A DNA stretch of 64,000 nucleotides, taken from Sedimentitalea sp041224545. Its GTDB lineage: Bacteria; Pseudomonadota; Alphaproteobacteria; Rhodobacterales; Rhodobacteraceae. A program made the position numbers and the translations under genes. This document shows positions 34,495-43,662 of this stretch, in pieces. The notes beneath the pieces were generated by a model. It was not told the origin of the DNA. It was given only the letters and a program-made list of their open reading frames with translations, and did not search any database. Positions within the stretch are counted from its first letter, which is position 1; each line of letters begins with the position of its first letter. Location: assembly GCF_041224545.1 (NCBI RefSeq), contig NZ_JBGFGP010000090.1:35583-99582 (forward strand), written 5' to 3'.

Positions 34495-34740
34495 CTATCC
34501 GCCCTTGAGCCTCTGCATCAGGAACACTTCGCTGTCCGGCTGAACCGGTTCTGTCAGGCTGCTTGCGATGACCCGGCCATCCACCGCGACCGACACGCCG
34601 GCATCAATGGCATCCTGTAGTCCCGGATGGGCCCTGACGAGGCCCTCAAGGACCTCGCCAACGGTTTCCGCCTCGACCTCGACCTTGTCCTTGCCATCGG
34701 CAAGGGCACGCAGGCCGGACCAGAGGTTGACCTCAACCAT
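34495..34740 (-). CDS. MoaD/ThiS-family beta-grasp protein with C-terminal Gly-Gly
   Basis: 81 aa: MVEVNLWSGLRALADGKDKV, a helix TVGEVLEGLVRAHPGL and VFLMQRLKGG at the end. The final Gly-Gly is the adenylation/thiocarboxylation tail typical of MoaD and ThiS sulfur carriers. It is the last gene of the molybdenum hydroxylase operon and overlaps the Mo subunit gene by 8 bp. The longer open frame starts inside that gene; ATG 34740 is the plausible start. It may supply sulfur for molybdopterin or for the terminal sulfido ligand of the enzyme; this is inference from context. Confidence 0.75.
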   Translation of the reverse strand: MVEVNLWSGLRALADGKDKVEVEAETVGEVLEGLVRAHPGLQDAIDAGVSVAVDGRVIASSLTEPVQPDSEVFLMQRLKGG

Positions 34741-36985
34741 CCCGCTGCCGTTCCAGCGCCGCGAGAATGCGGGGCGGTGACATCGGCAATTCGCGCAGGC
34801 GCACGCCCGCCGCCGCCGAGACCGCATTGGCGATGGCCGCCAGCGGCGGGCAGATCGAGGTTTCACCGACGCCGCGCACACCGTAAGGGTGGCCCGGGTT
34901 CGGGACCTCGACAATGACCGTGTCGATCATCGGCAGATCGCTTGCCACCGGGATGCGATAATCAAGGAACACGGCGTTTTGCAGGCGTCCGTCATCGCCA
35001 TAGATGTATTCCTCGTTCAGCGCCCAGCCGATGCCCTGTGCGGCGCCGCCCTGATATTGCCCCTCGACATAGGTGGGGTGAATCGCCTTGCCCGCATCCT
35101 GCACAACGGTATAGCGCACGACGCTGGTCTTGCCGGTTTCCGGATCGACCTCGGCATCCACGATATGGGTGGCAAAGCTGACGCCGGCGCCTTCGGGCGT
35201 GGCCTCGAAATGACCAACGATGGGCCCACCGGTCGCCCCCATGCGTCTGGTGATCTGATCGATCGGCATCGGGTCGAAATCACCTGCGTTGGGACCGGAC
35301 GGCACGGCGCAGCCGTTTTCCCATTTGACCGCATCCTCTGGGATACCCCATTTTGCAGCGGCACGGGCGCACAGTTTCCTGACCGCATCGCGTGCTGCTT
35401 CTATTGTCGCAAGACCGCTGGCATATGTCACGCGGCTGCCGTGACTGACCTCGTTATACCCGAGCGTCGCGGTGTCGGCGATGGTGACGCGGATGTTCTC
35501 ATAAGGGATACCCAGTTCTTCCGCCGCCATCAGCGCCATGGATGCCCGGCTGCCGCCGATATCCGGTGTGCCCACCGCGAGCTGCGCGGTGCCATCCTCG
35601 GAAAGTGCAAGCGTGACAGCGGTTTCGCCGCCGTGGTTGAACCAGAAACCGCAGGAGATTCCGCGCCCCTGGCCGGGTTTCAGCGGTGCGGAATAATGCG
35701 GATGTGCCTTGGCCGCCTCAAGCGTTTCCACCAGACCGATCTGGTCGAACATGGGACCAAAGCTCGCCTTGGTGCCCTTTTTAGAGGCGTTCTTGAGCCG
35801 GGTTTCGATCGGATCGAGATCCAGTTTCTTGCACAGTTCATCGATCACCGATTCCACGGCAAAGGCGGCCATGGGCGAGCCGGGCGCGCGGTAGGCGGCC
35901 TGTTTGGGGCGGTTGGTGATCACGTCATAACCAACCTGGTGAACGTGCTTGAGCGCATAGGGCGCAAAGGCGCACATGGCGGTGAATTCCATGGGTGCAC
36001 CGGGAAAGGCCCCGCCTTGCAGGCGGAACACGCCCTGCGCGGCGGTAATGGTGCCGTCCTTCTTCATGCCGATCTTGATGTCCATGGATGTGGACGCCGT
36101 GGGGCCGGTCGCCTTGAACACATCCGGGCGCGGCATCACCAGCTTGACCGGCTTGTTGGTCTTGCGCGCGAGCGCGAGGGCAACCGGTTCGATGAACACC
36201 GCCGTCTTGCCGCCAAAGCCGCCGCCGATCTCGGAGGCCGTGACGCGCAGGTTGGCTGTTTCGATTCCGAGCAGGGCGGCGCAGATTTTCTGTACGTTCC
36301 AGTGACCCTGGGTGCAGCACCACAGCTCGCCCTTGCCGTCACCGCCCAGCGTGGCGAGACAGGCATGGGGTTCGATGTATCCCTGGTGGGTGGCTTCTGT
36401 ACGGAAGTGATCCTCGATCACGAGGTCAGCCTCGGCAAAGCCGGCCTCCACATCGCCATGACCGCTTTCGTGATAGCGCACGACATTGGGGTGCAGCCCC
36501 TCGGGCACCGATTTGTCGGCCGCACCCTCCCGGATCACCGGTGCGTCATCGGCCATCGCCGCATCGACATCGGTGACATGGGGCAGGACCTCGTATTCCA
36601 CCTCGATCAGCTTGGCGGCATCCCGCGCGATCAGCGCGCTGGTCGCGGCAACGGCAGCAACCGCATGACCGTCATACAGCGCGGTGTCGCCCGCCATGAC
36701 GTTTTCAAGAATGTTCCAGTTTTCGCCGGTCAGGCCGGTCGCAAAATCAGCACGGGTCACCACCGCCTTGACCCCGGCAAGCGCCTCGGCCTTGCTGGAG
36801 TCGATCTTCTTGATGCGGGCATGGGCGTGGGGGCTGCGCACGATGGTGGCGAACAGCATGCCGGGCGCGGTGACGTCGGCGCCGAAACGCGCGCGCCCCG
36901 TGACCTTGTCGAGCCCGTCCGGCCGGTTCGGTCGTGTGCCGACCTGAGTGAATCCGCTGGTTTTTCGATCGTCAAGTGCCATCAC
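34733..36985 (-). CDS. Xanthine dehydrogenase-family molybdopterin-binding subunit
   Basis: 750-aa large subunit of a heterotrimeric molybdenum hydroxylase. The N-terminal a/b hammerhead domain (VTGRARFGADVTAPGMLFATIVRSPHAHARI) precedes the MoCo-binding lobes. These hold GGGFGGKTAVFIEPVALALARK, the AYRAPGSPMAAFAVES motif and the C-terminal GVRGVGETSICPPLAAIANAV, whose Glu (near residue 713) is the expected catalytic base. It overlaps the 2Fe-2S subunit by 4 bp. Substrate not determinable: aldehyde, purine, aromatic acyl-CoA and CO types are all possible. It lacks the AYXCXFR motif of CO dehydrogenase. Confidence 0.9.
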   Translation of the reverse strand: MMALDDRKTSGFTQVGTRPNRPDGLDKVTGRARFGADVTAPGMLFATIVRSPHAHARIKKIDSSKAEALAGVKAVVTRADFATGLTGENWNILENVMAGDTALYDGHAVAAVAATSALIARDAAKLIEVEYEVLPHVTDVDAAMADDAPVIREGAADKSVPEGLHPNVVRYHESGHGDVEAGFAEADLVIEDHFRTEATHQGYIEPHACLATLGGDGKGELWCCTQGHWNVQKICAALLGIETANLRVTASEIGGGFGGKTAVFIEPVALALARKTNKPVKLVMPRPDVFKATGPTASTSMDIKIGMKKDGTITAAQGVFRLQGGAFPGAPMEFTAMCAFAPYALKHVHQVGYDVITNRPKQAAYRAPGSPMAAFAVESVIDELCKKLDLDPIETRLKNASKKGTKASFGPMFDQIGLVETLEAAKAHPHYSAPLKPGQGRGISCGFWFNHGGETAVTLALSEDGTAQLAVGTPDIGGSRASMALMAAEELGIPYENIRVTIADTATLGYNEVSHGSRVTYASGLATIEAARDAVRKLCARAAAKWGIPEDAVKWENGCAVPSGPNAGDFDPMPIDQITRRMGATGGPIVGHFEATPEGAGVSFATHIVDAEVDPETGKTSVVRYTVVQDAGKAIHPTYVEGQYQGGAAQGIGWALNEEYIYGDDGRLQNAVFLDYRIPVASDLPMIDTVIVEVPNPGHPYGVRGVGETSICPPLAAIANAVSAAAGVRLRELPMSPPRILAALERQRDG

Positions 36986-37461
36986 GATGCCTCCCGCATC
37001 TCTGCCGCCGTATCCATCACGGCGCGAATGATCTTGTCATAGCCGGTGCAGCGGCAGAGGTTGCCCGCCAGCCAGTAGCGTACCTCGGTCTCTGTCGGGT
37101 CCGGGTTCTTTTCCAGCAGCGCCTTGGTCGCGACCAGAATGCCGGGGGTGCAGATCCCGCATTGCAACGCGGCATATTCGATGAATTTCTGTTGCAGGGG
37201 ATGCAACTCTTCTCCGGTGGCCATGCCCTCGATGGTGGTGATTTCGTGCCCGTCGGCCTCGGCCCCCAGCATCAGGCAGGAACAGACAAGGCGCCCGTCC
37301 AGCGTGACCGAACAGGCCCCGCAATCGCCGGTGCCGCATCCTTCCTTGGCACCGGTCAGTCCAAGCCGGTCGCGCAGCACGTCCAGCATGGTTTCGCGCG
37401 GGTCGCACAGGTACTCGACCTCGTCGCCGTTGATCGTGGTTGTGACGTGTATCTTGCTCAT
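36982..37461 (-). CDS. 2Fe-2S subunit of the molybdenum hydroxylase
   Basis: 159 aa. The N-terminal plant-type ferredoxin cluster motif is GCGTGDCGACSVTLDGRLVC, with four Cys ligands. The C-terminal helical domain holds the second cluster in CGICTPG and CRCTGY. It transfers electrons from the Mo site to the FAD subunit. It overlaps the large subunit by 4 bp and lies 2 bp after the FAD subunit, so the order FAD, FeS, Mo, MoaD-like is cotranscribed on the minus strand. Confidence 0.92.
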   Translation of the reverse strand: MSKIHVTTTINGDEVEYLCDPRETMLDVLRDRLGLTGAKEGCGTGDCGACSVTLDGRLVCSCLMLGAEADGHEITTIEGMATGEELHPLQQKFIEYAALQCGICTPGILVATKALLEKNPDPTETEVRYWLAGNLCRCTGYDKIIRAVMDTAAEMREAS

Positions 37462-37463
37462 GA

Positions 37464-38333
37464 TCAGCTGTCCTTCTGGCCCGTGGCGCGGGCATAGGCG
37501 ATCCGGGCGGCGCGTTGCGCCAGAACGCCTGCAACATGGGTGCGGAACTTGATTGTGCCGCGTTTGTCATCAATCGGGGAACAGGCGGCGCTGGCGGCCT
37601 CCGAGAGCGCGGCCAGCGCTGCGTTGTCCAGCGTGGTGCCGATGATCGCCTGTGCCGCCTCCTCGACCAGCAGCACGGTCGGCGCCACCGCGCCGAGGGC
37701 AACGCGGGCCTCGGTGATGGTGTCGCCGTCAACGCGCAGGTTGATACCGCAACCGACAACCGCGATGTCCATCTCGGTGCGCGGAATGAACCGAAGATAG
37801 GCGTCGCCTCCATTCTCGCCGCGCGGCGGCAGTGTGACCCGGGTGATCATCTCGCCACTGGCGAGGCTGGTCTTGCCCGGACCAGTGGGAATGTCTTCGA
37901 CGGCGACCTCACGCGTCCCGTCCAGGCCGCTCACCGTCACGGTTGTGCCGGCGGCGACCATCGCGGGAACGGCGTCGGCGGCAGGCGAGGCGTTGCAGAG
38001 ATTGCCCACCATGGTGCAGCGCCCCTGAACCTGCGTCGAGCCGATCAGGTCGGTGGCCTCGACCACGCCGGGCCAGTCACGGCCCAGTTCTGCATGTTCT
38101 TTCATTTCGGCCCCGGATACGGCGATTCCGATCTGCCAGCCGCCTTCGGGCGTGCGGGTGATATCCTTGACGCCATCGATGCACTTGACGTTGATCAGGG
38201 TGTCCGGGGTCAGGATGTCGGCACGCATCTGGACGAGCACATCCGTGCCCCCCGCGAGAAAGCGTGTCACGCCGTCGGCCTGCGTGGCGATTGCGATTGC
38301 GTCATCGAAACTGGTCGGGGTGTGGTACTGCAT
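37464..38333 (-). CDS. FAD-binding subunit of the molybdenum hydroxylase
   Basis: 289 aa of the CoxM/HcrB type. The FAD-contacting FLAGGTDVLVQMRADILTP lies near residue 30. The second FAD motif, STQVQGRCTMVGNLCNASPAADAVP, starts around 94, and the C-terminal CO_deh_flav_C domain follows. It passes electrons to an unknown acceptor. It is the first gene of the operon; the divergent ThDP-enzyme gene begins 130 bp away, so the shared region should hold both promoters. Confidence 0.9.
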   Translation of the reverse strand: MQYHTPTSFDDAIAIATQADGVTRFLAGGTDVLVQMRADILTPDTLINVKCIDGVKDITRTPEGGWQIGIAVSGAEMKEHAELGRDWPGVVEATDLIGSTQVQGRCTMVGNLCNASPAADAVPAMVAAGTTVTVSGLDGTREVAVEDIPTGPGKTSLASGEMITRVTLPPRGENGGDAYLRFIPRTEMDIAVVGCGINLRVDGDTITEARVALGAVAPTVLLVEEAAQAIIGTTLDNAALAALSEAASAACSPIDDKRGTIKFRTHVAGVLAQRAARIAYARATGQKDS

Positions 38334-38463
38334 GTGTCGGGCTCCCGCTGGACTTGCGCCGCAACTGTTTCAGATCGCGCGGGCAACGGCAACACCCCGC
38401 AGACGGATTGCATCGCGCCTGGACCTGCGCTTAGGATCAGGCCAGATCAGCAGGGGGCAGGAC

Positions 38464-40017
38464 ATGACAGAGTTGAACGGCGCAGAGAGTCTTGTGCGGT
38501 CGCTGATCGCCAGCGGCGTGGATACCTGTTTCACCAATCCGGGAACGTCAGAGATGCATTTCGTGGCGGCGCTGGACAAGGTGCCGGGAATGCGGTCGGT
38601 TCTTGCGTTGTTCGAAGGCGTTGCGACAGGCGCGGCGGACGGCTATTTCCGGATGGCGGAAAAACCGGCCTGCACGCTGCTGCATCTGGGGCCGGGGCTG
38701 GCGAACGGGCTGGCCAACCTGCACAATGCGAAAAAGGCCGGCTCCGGCGTGGTCAACATCGTCGGCGAACATGCGGCCAGCCATATCGAGCTCGATGCGC
38801 CGCTGACCTCGGATATCGCCGGTATCGCCCGCCCGATGTCGCATTGGGTACATGCCTCGATCAGCGCCGCAGACGTGGGTGCCGACGCCGCGCGCGCGGT
38901 ACAGGCGGCACGCACCCCGCCGGGGCAGGTGGCGACGCTGATCCTGCCCAGCGACACGGCCTGGACGTCGGGCGGGCAGGTGGCCGAGCCCTTTGCCGTG
39001 CCCGAGCGTGGCCATCTCGATACCGCCGCGCTGGACCGTGCGATTGCGGCGCTGGACGGGCCCGACAGTCTGCTCTTGCTCGGCGGTCGTGCATTGACCG
39101 AAGCAGCGTTGGAGACGGCGGGGCGGATCGCGGCGCAAACCGGGTGCGCGTTGCTGTCCGAGTGGTCCAACGCCCGGATGGAGCGGGGCGCGGGGCGGGT
39201 TGCCGTTGGCAAGGTGCCTTATCCGATAGATCTCGCGCTTGAGGCGCTCGACAGATACCGACGCATCGTCCTTGTCGGCGCGCGTGCGCCCATCGGGTTC
39301 TTCGCCTATCCGGGCAAGCCTGCGATCCTGAGCCGCGACGGTGCCGAGATCATTTCGCTCGCCGGGGCAGGGGATGATCTGGCCGGAACGCTCGAGGCGC
39401 TGTCGGATGCAGTTGGCGCCTCGCGGATGGCTCCGAGCGGTGTCGGCACCCGTCAGGACATTGCTCTGCCACAAGGGGCGGCGACCCCGGAAACGATCGC
39501 TGCGGTTCTGGGGCGGACGATTCCCGAACACGCCATCGTGGTGGACGAGTCGGTGACCACCGGGCGCGGGTTCTTTGCGGCGACCACCGGGGCCGCGCCG
39601 CACACATGGCTGAACAATTGTGGCGGTTCCATCGGGTATGGCCTGCCGGTGGCCATCGGTGCGGCAATTGCCTGTCCGGATCGCAAGGTTCTGGCGCTGA
39701 CCGGCGATGGAAGCGCGATGTACACGCCACAGGCGCTCTGGACGATGGCACGCGAGCAACTGGATGTGACCATCGTGATTTTTGCCAACCGCAGCTATGA
39801 AATCCTGCGCGGCGAGCTGACCAATGTCGGTGTCCGCAATCCGGGCCCGCGTGCCATTGACATGCTGTCGCTGAGCCGGCCCGACCTGGGCTGGGTCGGG
39901 ATGGCGCGGGCGATGGGGGTTGACGGGTGTCGTGCCGGGGATGCGCCCGGGCTCGAGGCCGCGATCAAAACCGGTCTGGCAAAGCCGGGTCCGTACCTGA
40001 TCGAGCTGGAGTGCTGA
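38464..40017 (+). CDS. ThDP-dependent decarboxylase/acetolactate synthase-like protein
   Basis: 517 aa. Three domains of the pyruvate oxidase/decarboxylase family are present. The PYR domain carries LFEGVATGAADGYFRM, with the Glu that activates the ThDP aminopyrimidine. A central domain follows. The PP domain contains LTGDGSAMYTPQALWTMARE with the metal-binding GDG...N pattern. Its length and sequence are nearer to benzoylformate decarboxylase/acetolactate synthase-like paralogs than to true IlvB. No small subunit gene lies nearby. Start ATG 38464 is well placed; the longer frame crosses the divergent promoter. The reaction is unknown. Confidence 0.85.
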   Translation: MTELNGAESLVRSLIASGVDTCFTNPGTSEMHFVAALDKVPGMRSVLALFEGVATGAADGYFRMAEKPACTLLHLGPGLANGLANLHNAKKAGSGVVNIVGEHAASHIELDAPLTSDIAGIARPMSHWVHASISAADVGADAARAVQAARTPPGQVATLILPSDTAWTSGGQVAEPFAVPERGHLDTAALDRAIAALDGPDSLLLLGGRALTEAALETAGRIAAQTGCALLSEWSNARMERGAGRVAVGKVPYPIDLALEALDRYRRIVLVGARAPIGFFAYPGKPAILSRDGAEIISLAGAGDDLAGTLEALSDAVGASRMAPSGVGTRQDIALPQGAATPETIAAVLGRTIPEHAIVVDESVTTGRGFFAATTGAAPHTWLNNCGGSIGYGLPVAIGAAIACPDRKVLALTGDGSAMYTPQALWTMAREQLDVTIVIFANRSYEILRGELTNVGVRNPGPRAIDMLSLSRPDLGWVGMARAMGVDGCRAGDAPGLEAAIKTGLAKPGPYLIELEC

Positions 40018-40031
40018 ACCGCGATGCCCTG

Positions 40032-40060
40032 CGACCGGCGGGCCGCCGGTCGTTGCGCTT
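40032..40060. terminator. Hairpin terminator between convergent genes
   Basis: CGACCGGC and GCCGGTCG form a perfect 8-bp stem with a 5-base loop, followed by TTGCGCTTTT on the plus strand. It lies in the 83-bp gap between the ThDP enzyme and ssb, which converge. Confidence 0.7.
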
Positions 40061-40100
40061 TTCGGATCGGGGGCCGCAACCGCGTTGCGGCGCGCCGGTC

Positions 40101-40610
40101 TCAGAACGGAATTTCGTCGTCCATGTCGCGTGAGGAAGGCGCGCTCTGACCGCCGCCATACTGGTTGTCCTGCGGGCCGCTGTCATATCCGCCCCCCTGG
40201 CCGCCGCCATAGCCTCCCTGGCCTCCGCCGTAGCCACCACCGCTGCCGCCGCCGCCATCGCGACCGTCGAGCATGGTCAGCGTGCTGCCGAACCCCTGCA
40301 GGACGACCTCGGTCGAGTAGCGATCCTGTCCCGACTGGTCCTGCCATTTGCGTGTCTGCAACTGGCCCTCGATATAGACCTTGCTGCCCTTGCGCAGATA
40401 TTGTTCCGCGACCCGCACCAGCCCTTCGTTGAAGATCGCGACCGAATGCCATTCGGTCCGCTCGCGCCGTTCACCGGTATTGCGGTCCTTCCATGTTTCG
40501 GACGTGGCGATCCGCAGGTTGCAGACCTTGCCGCCGTTCTGAAACGTGCGCACTTCGGGATCGCGGCCAAGGTTTCCGATGAGAATGACTTTGTTGACTG
40601 AGCCGGCCAT
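40101..40610 (-). CDS. ssb: Single-stranded DNA-binding protein
   Basis: 169 aa. The OB fold begins MAGSVNKVILIGNLGRDPEV and continues through TSETWKDRNTGERRERTEWH and GSKVYIEGQLQTRKW. A Gly/Gln/Tyr-rich flexible linker follows (about 115-155), and the tail DMDDEIPF is the acidic tip that binds repair and replication partners. ATG 40610 is chosen; the longer frame covers the divergent promoter. It is essential for replication and recombination and stands as a single-gene unit. Confidence 0.96.
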   Translation of the reverse strand: MAGSVNKVILIGNLGRDPEVRTFQNGGKVCNLRIATSETWKDRNTGERRERTEWHSVAIFNEGLVRVAEQYLRKGSKVYIEGQLQTRKWQDQSGQDRYSTEVVLQGFGSTLTMLDGRDGGGGSGGGYGGGQGGYGGGQGGGYDSGPQDNQYGGGQSAPSSRDMDDEIPF

Positions 40611-40794
40611 GGCGCTTCCTGTTCCTGTGAGTTGTAGACTGACTGCGAATCCTGACGATCCGGTTTGCGCCAGCCTATACGTCCGGCGCCGGGGATAAAA
40701 CATTGGAAAAACCCGTCGTGACGCCGATGTCTGGTCTTTCCGGACGAATTGGGTATATTGCGCGCCGAGGAACAGTGAGCAGGAAGTGAACCGG

Positions 40795-41379
40795 ATGCGC
40801 ATGTTGGCGTTGACGATTGCGATTGCCGGGCTGGGAATGACACATGCCGCAAAGGCGGACATGTTCTCGACCCGGGGCAAGCGGGACCTCTTTGCGTCGC
40901 AGACCCGGGTGCTGGATGGACGCGCAGCCAAGCAATACGCCAACTCGGCCCGGCTGAAGCCACCCACGATCCACACACCGAGCAAGGGCGGCGTTCAGAC
41001 CTATCGCGGCAAATACCGTGGCAAGTACCTGAACATGGCCAAGGAAGCGGCCCGGCGTCATAATGTGCCCGAGGAATTGTTCGCCCGGCTGGTGCAGCAG
41101 GAATCCGGCTGGAACCCGAACGCACGCTCGCACAAGGGGGCGCTCGGATTGGCGCAGTTGATGCCGTCCACCGCTCGCGCCCTGGGGGTCGATCCCCGGG
41201 ACCCTTACGAAAACCTGGATGGCGGCGCACGATACCTGGCCCGCCAGTATCGGGAATTTGGATCATGGCGCCTGGCGCTGGCCGCCTATAATGCCGGCCC
41301 GGATGCGGTCAAGAAACACGGCGGCGTTCCCCCCTACAAGGAAACCAAGAATTACGTAAAGGTGATCTGGGGCAGCTAA
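40795..41379 (+). CDS. Exported lytic transglycosylase (SLT domain)
   Basis: 194 aa. A signal peptide (LALTIAIAGLGMTHAAKA) is followed by a basic linker and an SLT/goose-lysozyme domain (about 85-185). The catalytic Glu lies in ARLVQQESGWNP. The downstream motifs AKGALGLAQLMPSTA-like (here SHKGALGLAQLMPSTARALG), LDGGARYLARQ and LALAAYNAGPDAV are all present. It cleaves peptidoglycan glycan strands. Start at ATG 40795 with AGGAAG 8 bp upstream; GTG 40786 is an alternative. Divergent from ssb. The TAA stop is the first codon of palindromic repeat copy B. Confidence 0.9.
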   Translation: MRMLALTIAIAGLGMTHAAKADMFSTRGKRDLFASQTRVLDGRAAKQYANSARLKPPTIHTPSKGGVQTYRGKYRGKYLNMAKEAARRHNVPEELFARLVQQESGWNPNARSHKGALGLAQLMPSTARALGVDPRDPYENLDGGARYLARQYREFGSWRLALAAYNAGPDAVKKHGGVPPYKETKNYVKVIWGS

Positions 41380-41481
41380 AGCGCTTCGCAATTGATTTGA
41401 AACATCTGGTATCACCTAACGCGTTGAAATCCTTGATTTCAGGCAGGGTTAGGTGATTCAGGTGTATCGCGAAACGCTATA
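41377..41481. repeat. 105-bp nested palindromic repeat, copy B
   Basis: Same length as copy A (33132-33236), 96 of 105 positions identical. Inner inverted arms ATCACCTAAC / GTTAGGTGAT and TGAAATC / GATTTCA are perfect. The outer AGCGCTTCGC and GCGAAACGCT arms are nearly so. It starts with the stop codon of the lytic transglycosylase and lies between that gene and the convergent ABC importer. Confidence 0.88.
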
Positions 41482-41546
41482 ACGCGCACTCCGCGACGCG
41501 CACCACCGGCCCGTTTAACGGCGAAAGGGGCCGGCGTCGGTAACGT

Positions 41547-43631
41547 CTATTCGGCGGCGACCTTGATCACCGGTTCCATTTGTGCGAGTTTTTCGTCGCT
41601 CAGGTGGCATTTGATCTGGTGATCGCCTGCCAGCATCCGGATCGGTGGCACCTCGGTTTCGCAGAGATTGCCGGGCACTTCGGATTTCCAGCGGCAGCGG
41701 GTCTGGAACGGGCAGCCGCTGGGCGGGTTCATCGCCGAGGGAATGTCGCCCTCAAGGACGATATGTTTCTTTTCGACCGACGTGTCGGCGATGGGAACCG
41801 CAGAGAGCAGCGCCTCGGTATAGGGGTGATAGGGCGGCGCAAACACCTGATCGGTGGTGCCAAGCTCGACCACGTGGCCGAGGTACATCACCATGACCCG
41901 ATCCGACAGATACCGCACGATCGAGAGGTCATGGCTGATGAACAGCAACGTGGTTTTCTCGTTGCGCTGGATTTCCATCAACAGATCGGTCACGGCGGCC
42001 TGCACCGACACGTCGAGCGCCGAGACCGGTTCGTCCGCGACCACGATCCGTGCGCCGCCGGCAAAGGCACGGGCGATGCCCACACGTTGTTTCTGGCCGC
42101 CGGACAGCTGCCGTGGCATCCGGTCGGCAAAGGCCCGGGGCAGCTTCACCAGATCGAGCAATTCGAGCATTCGGGTCCTGCGTTCGGCCTCGCTGTTGCC
42201 GATGCCGAAAATTTCGAGCGCACGAATGATCTGGCGACCGACCGTCATCGACGGATTCAGCGTGTCGAACGGGTTCTGGAACACCATCTGTATGTCGCTG
42301 ACCGTCTTGGTATCGCGCTTTTCGATGGGCACCTGTTCGATGTTGCGGTTGTCGAGCAGGATTTGTCCTTCGGTCGCGGTTTCCAGACCCATCAGCACCT
42401 TGGCAAAGGTGGACTTGCCGCAGCCCGATTCACCGACGATGGCCAGTGTCTCGGATTCGCGCGCCTCGAAACTCAGGGTTTCGTTGGCCTTCACCACTTT
42501 CGTGCTGCCACCGCCGAATATCGCATTGGCAGCGACCTCGTAGTATTTCTTGAGCTTGTCCATCTTGAGGACGACCTGGCCGATCTCGCCTTTCTCCTTG
42601 GTTTCGGCCATTTCCACGGGTGCGCTCCAGTCGATTTCCCGGAACTTGAGACAGCGCGTGTGGTGGCGGTCATTGCCGGGCACAGGCTCCATCATGATGT
42701 CGCCCTGGTCGCAGCGTCCGGCCTCGAAATAATCGCAGCGCGGACCGAAATTGCACCCCGTGGGCCGTTCGTGGGGTAGCGGGAAGTTGCCGGGAATTGC
42801 CACCAGCGGGCGGGTGTTCTTGTCGGCACCGGGCAACGGGATCGACCGGAACAGGGCCTGGGTATAGGGATGTTGCATCTCGTCAAACACGTCCCCGATA
42901 CTGCCGCGCTCGACGGCCTCGCCAGAATACATCACGCAAATCCGGTCGCATGTTTCCAGCACGAGACCCAGATTGTGCGAGATGAACAGCATCGACGTGC
43001 CGTATTTGCGGCCCAGATCCTTGACCAGTTCGACAATTGCCGCCTCGACCGTCACATCCAGCGCCGTGGTGGGTTCGTCCAGGATCAGAAGCGCCGGTTC
43101 CGACATCAGGGCCATGGCGATCACGATGCGCTGCTGCTGACCGCCGGAAAGCTGGTGGGGAAAGGAATTGAGGATGCGTTTGGGGTCGGGCAGCTTGACG
43201 TCGGTGACCACCTGCAGCGCGCGCTCATAGGCGTCTTTGCTGGAAAGCCCCTGATGGATCATCGGCACTTCCATGAGCTGTTTGCCGATCTTCATCGCCG
43301 GGTTCAGCGAGGCCATTGGTTCCTGGTAGATCATGGCGATCTCGCTGCCCCGGATGTCGCGCAACTCCTCTTCGCTCATAGAAGACAGATCGCGGCCCTT
43401 GAACTTGATCGAGCCGCCGACGATGCGGCCATTCTTGCCGAGATCCTGCATCACGCCGAGCGCGACGGTGGATTTTCCGCATCCGGACTCCCCGACAAGT
43501 CCGACAGCCTCGCCGGGTTGCACGGTCACCGAGAAATCCATGACCGCCGGGATCTCCCGCAACCGGGTGAAGAACGAGATCGACAGTTTGTCGATTTCCA
43601 GGATTGGTCCGTCAAAGTCCCATTTTGCCAT
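41547..43631 (-). CDS. Fused dual-ATPase of a dipeptide/oligopeptide ABC transporter
   Basis: 694 aa containing two complete nucleotide-binding domains (about 10-300 and 350-650). Each has Walker A GESGCGKST. The signature motifs are LSGGQQQR and LSGGQKQR, and the Walker B motifs are ILDEPTTALD and VADEPVSALD. Each half ends in an oligopeptide-transporter C-terminal Cys motif (GCNFGPRCDYFEAGRC and GCPFQTRCRWKS). The fusion corresponds to DppD plus DppF. It energises the permeases encoded upstream. The order on the minus strand is substrate-binding protein, two permeases, then this gene. Confidence 0.93.
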   Translation of the reverse strand: MAKWDFDGPILEIDKLSISFFTRLREIPAVMDFSVTVQPGEAVGLVGESGCGKSTVALGVMQDLGKNGRIVGGSIKFKGRDLSSMSEEELRDIRGSEIAMIYQEPMASLNPAMKIGKQLMEVPMIHQGLSSKDAYERALQVVTDVKLPDPKRILNSFPHQLSGGQQQRIVIAMALMSEPALLILDEPTTALDVTVEAAIVELVKDLGRKYGTSMLFISHNLGLVLETCDRICVMYSGEAVERGSIGDVFDEMQHPYTQALFRSIPLPGADKNTRPLVAIPGNFPLPHERPTGCNFGPRCDYFEAGRCDQGDIMMEPVPGNDRHHTRCLKFREIDWSAPVEMAETKEKGEIGQVVLKMDKLKKYYEVAANAIFGGGSTKVVKANETLSFEARESETLAIVGESGCGKSTFAKVLMGLETATEGQILLDNRNIEQVPIEKRDTKTVSDIQMVFQNPFDTLNPSMTVGRQIIRALEIFGIGNSEAERRTRMLELLDLVKLPRAFADRMPRQLSGGQKQRVGIARAFAGGARIVVADEPVSALDVSVQAAVTDLLMEIQRNEKTTLLFISHDLSIVRYLSDRVMVMYLGHVVELGTTDQVFAPPYHPYTEALLSAVPIADTSVEKKHIVLEGDIPSAMNPPSGCPFQTRCRWKSEVPGNLCETEVPPIRMLAGDHQIKCHLSDEKLAQMEPVIKVAAE

Positions 43632-43662
43632 GATCTTCTCCCCGTACAGGTTCTTTTTCTTG

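Noticed and set aside
38464..40017. Biosynthetic acetolactate synthase IlvB
   Set aside because: No regulatory small subunit next to it and a context with a molybdenum hydroxylase; kept as a general ThDP enzyme.
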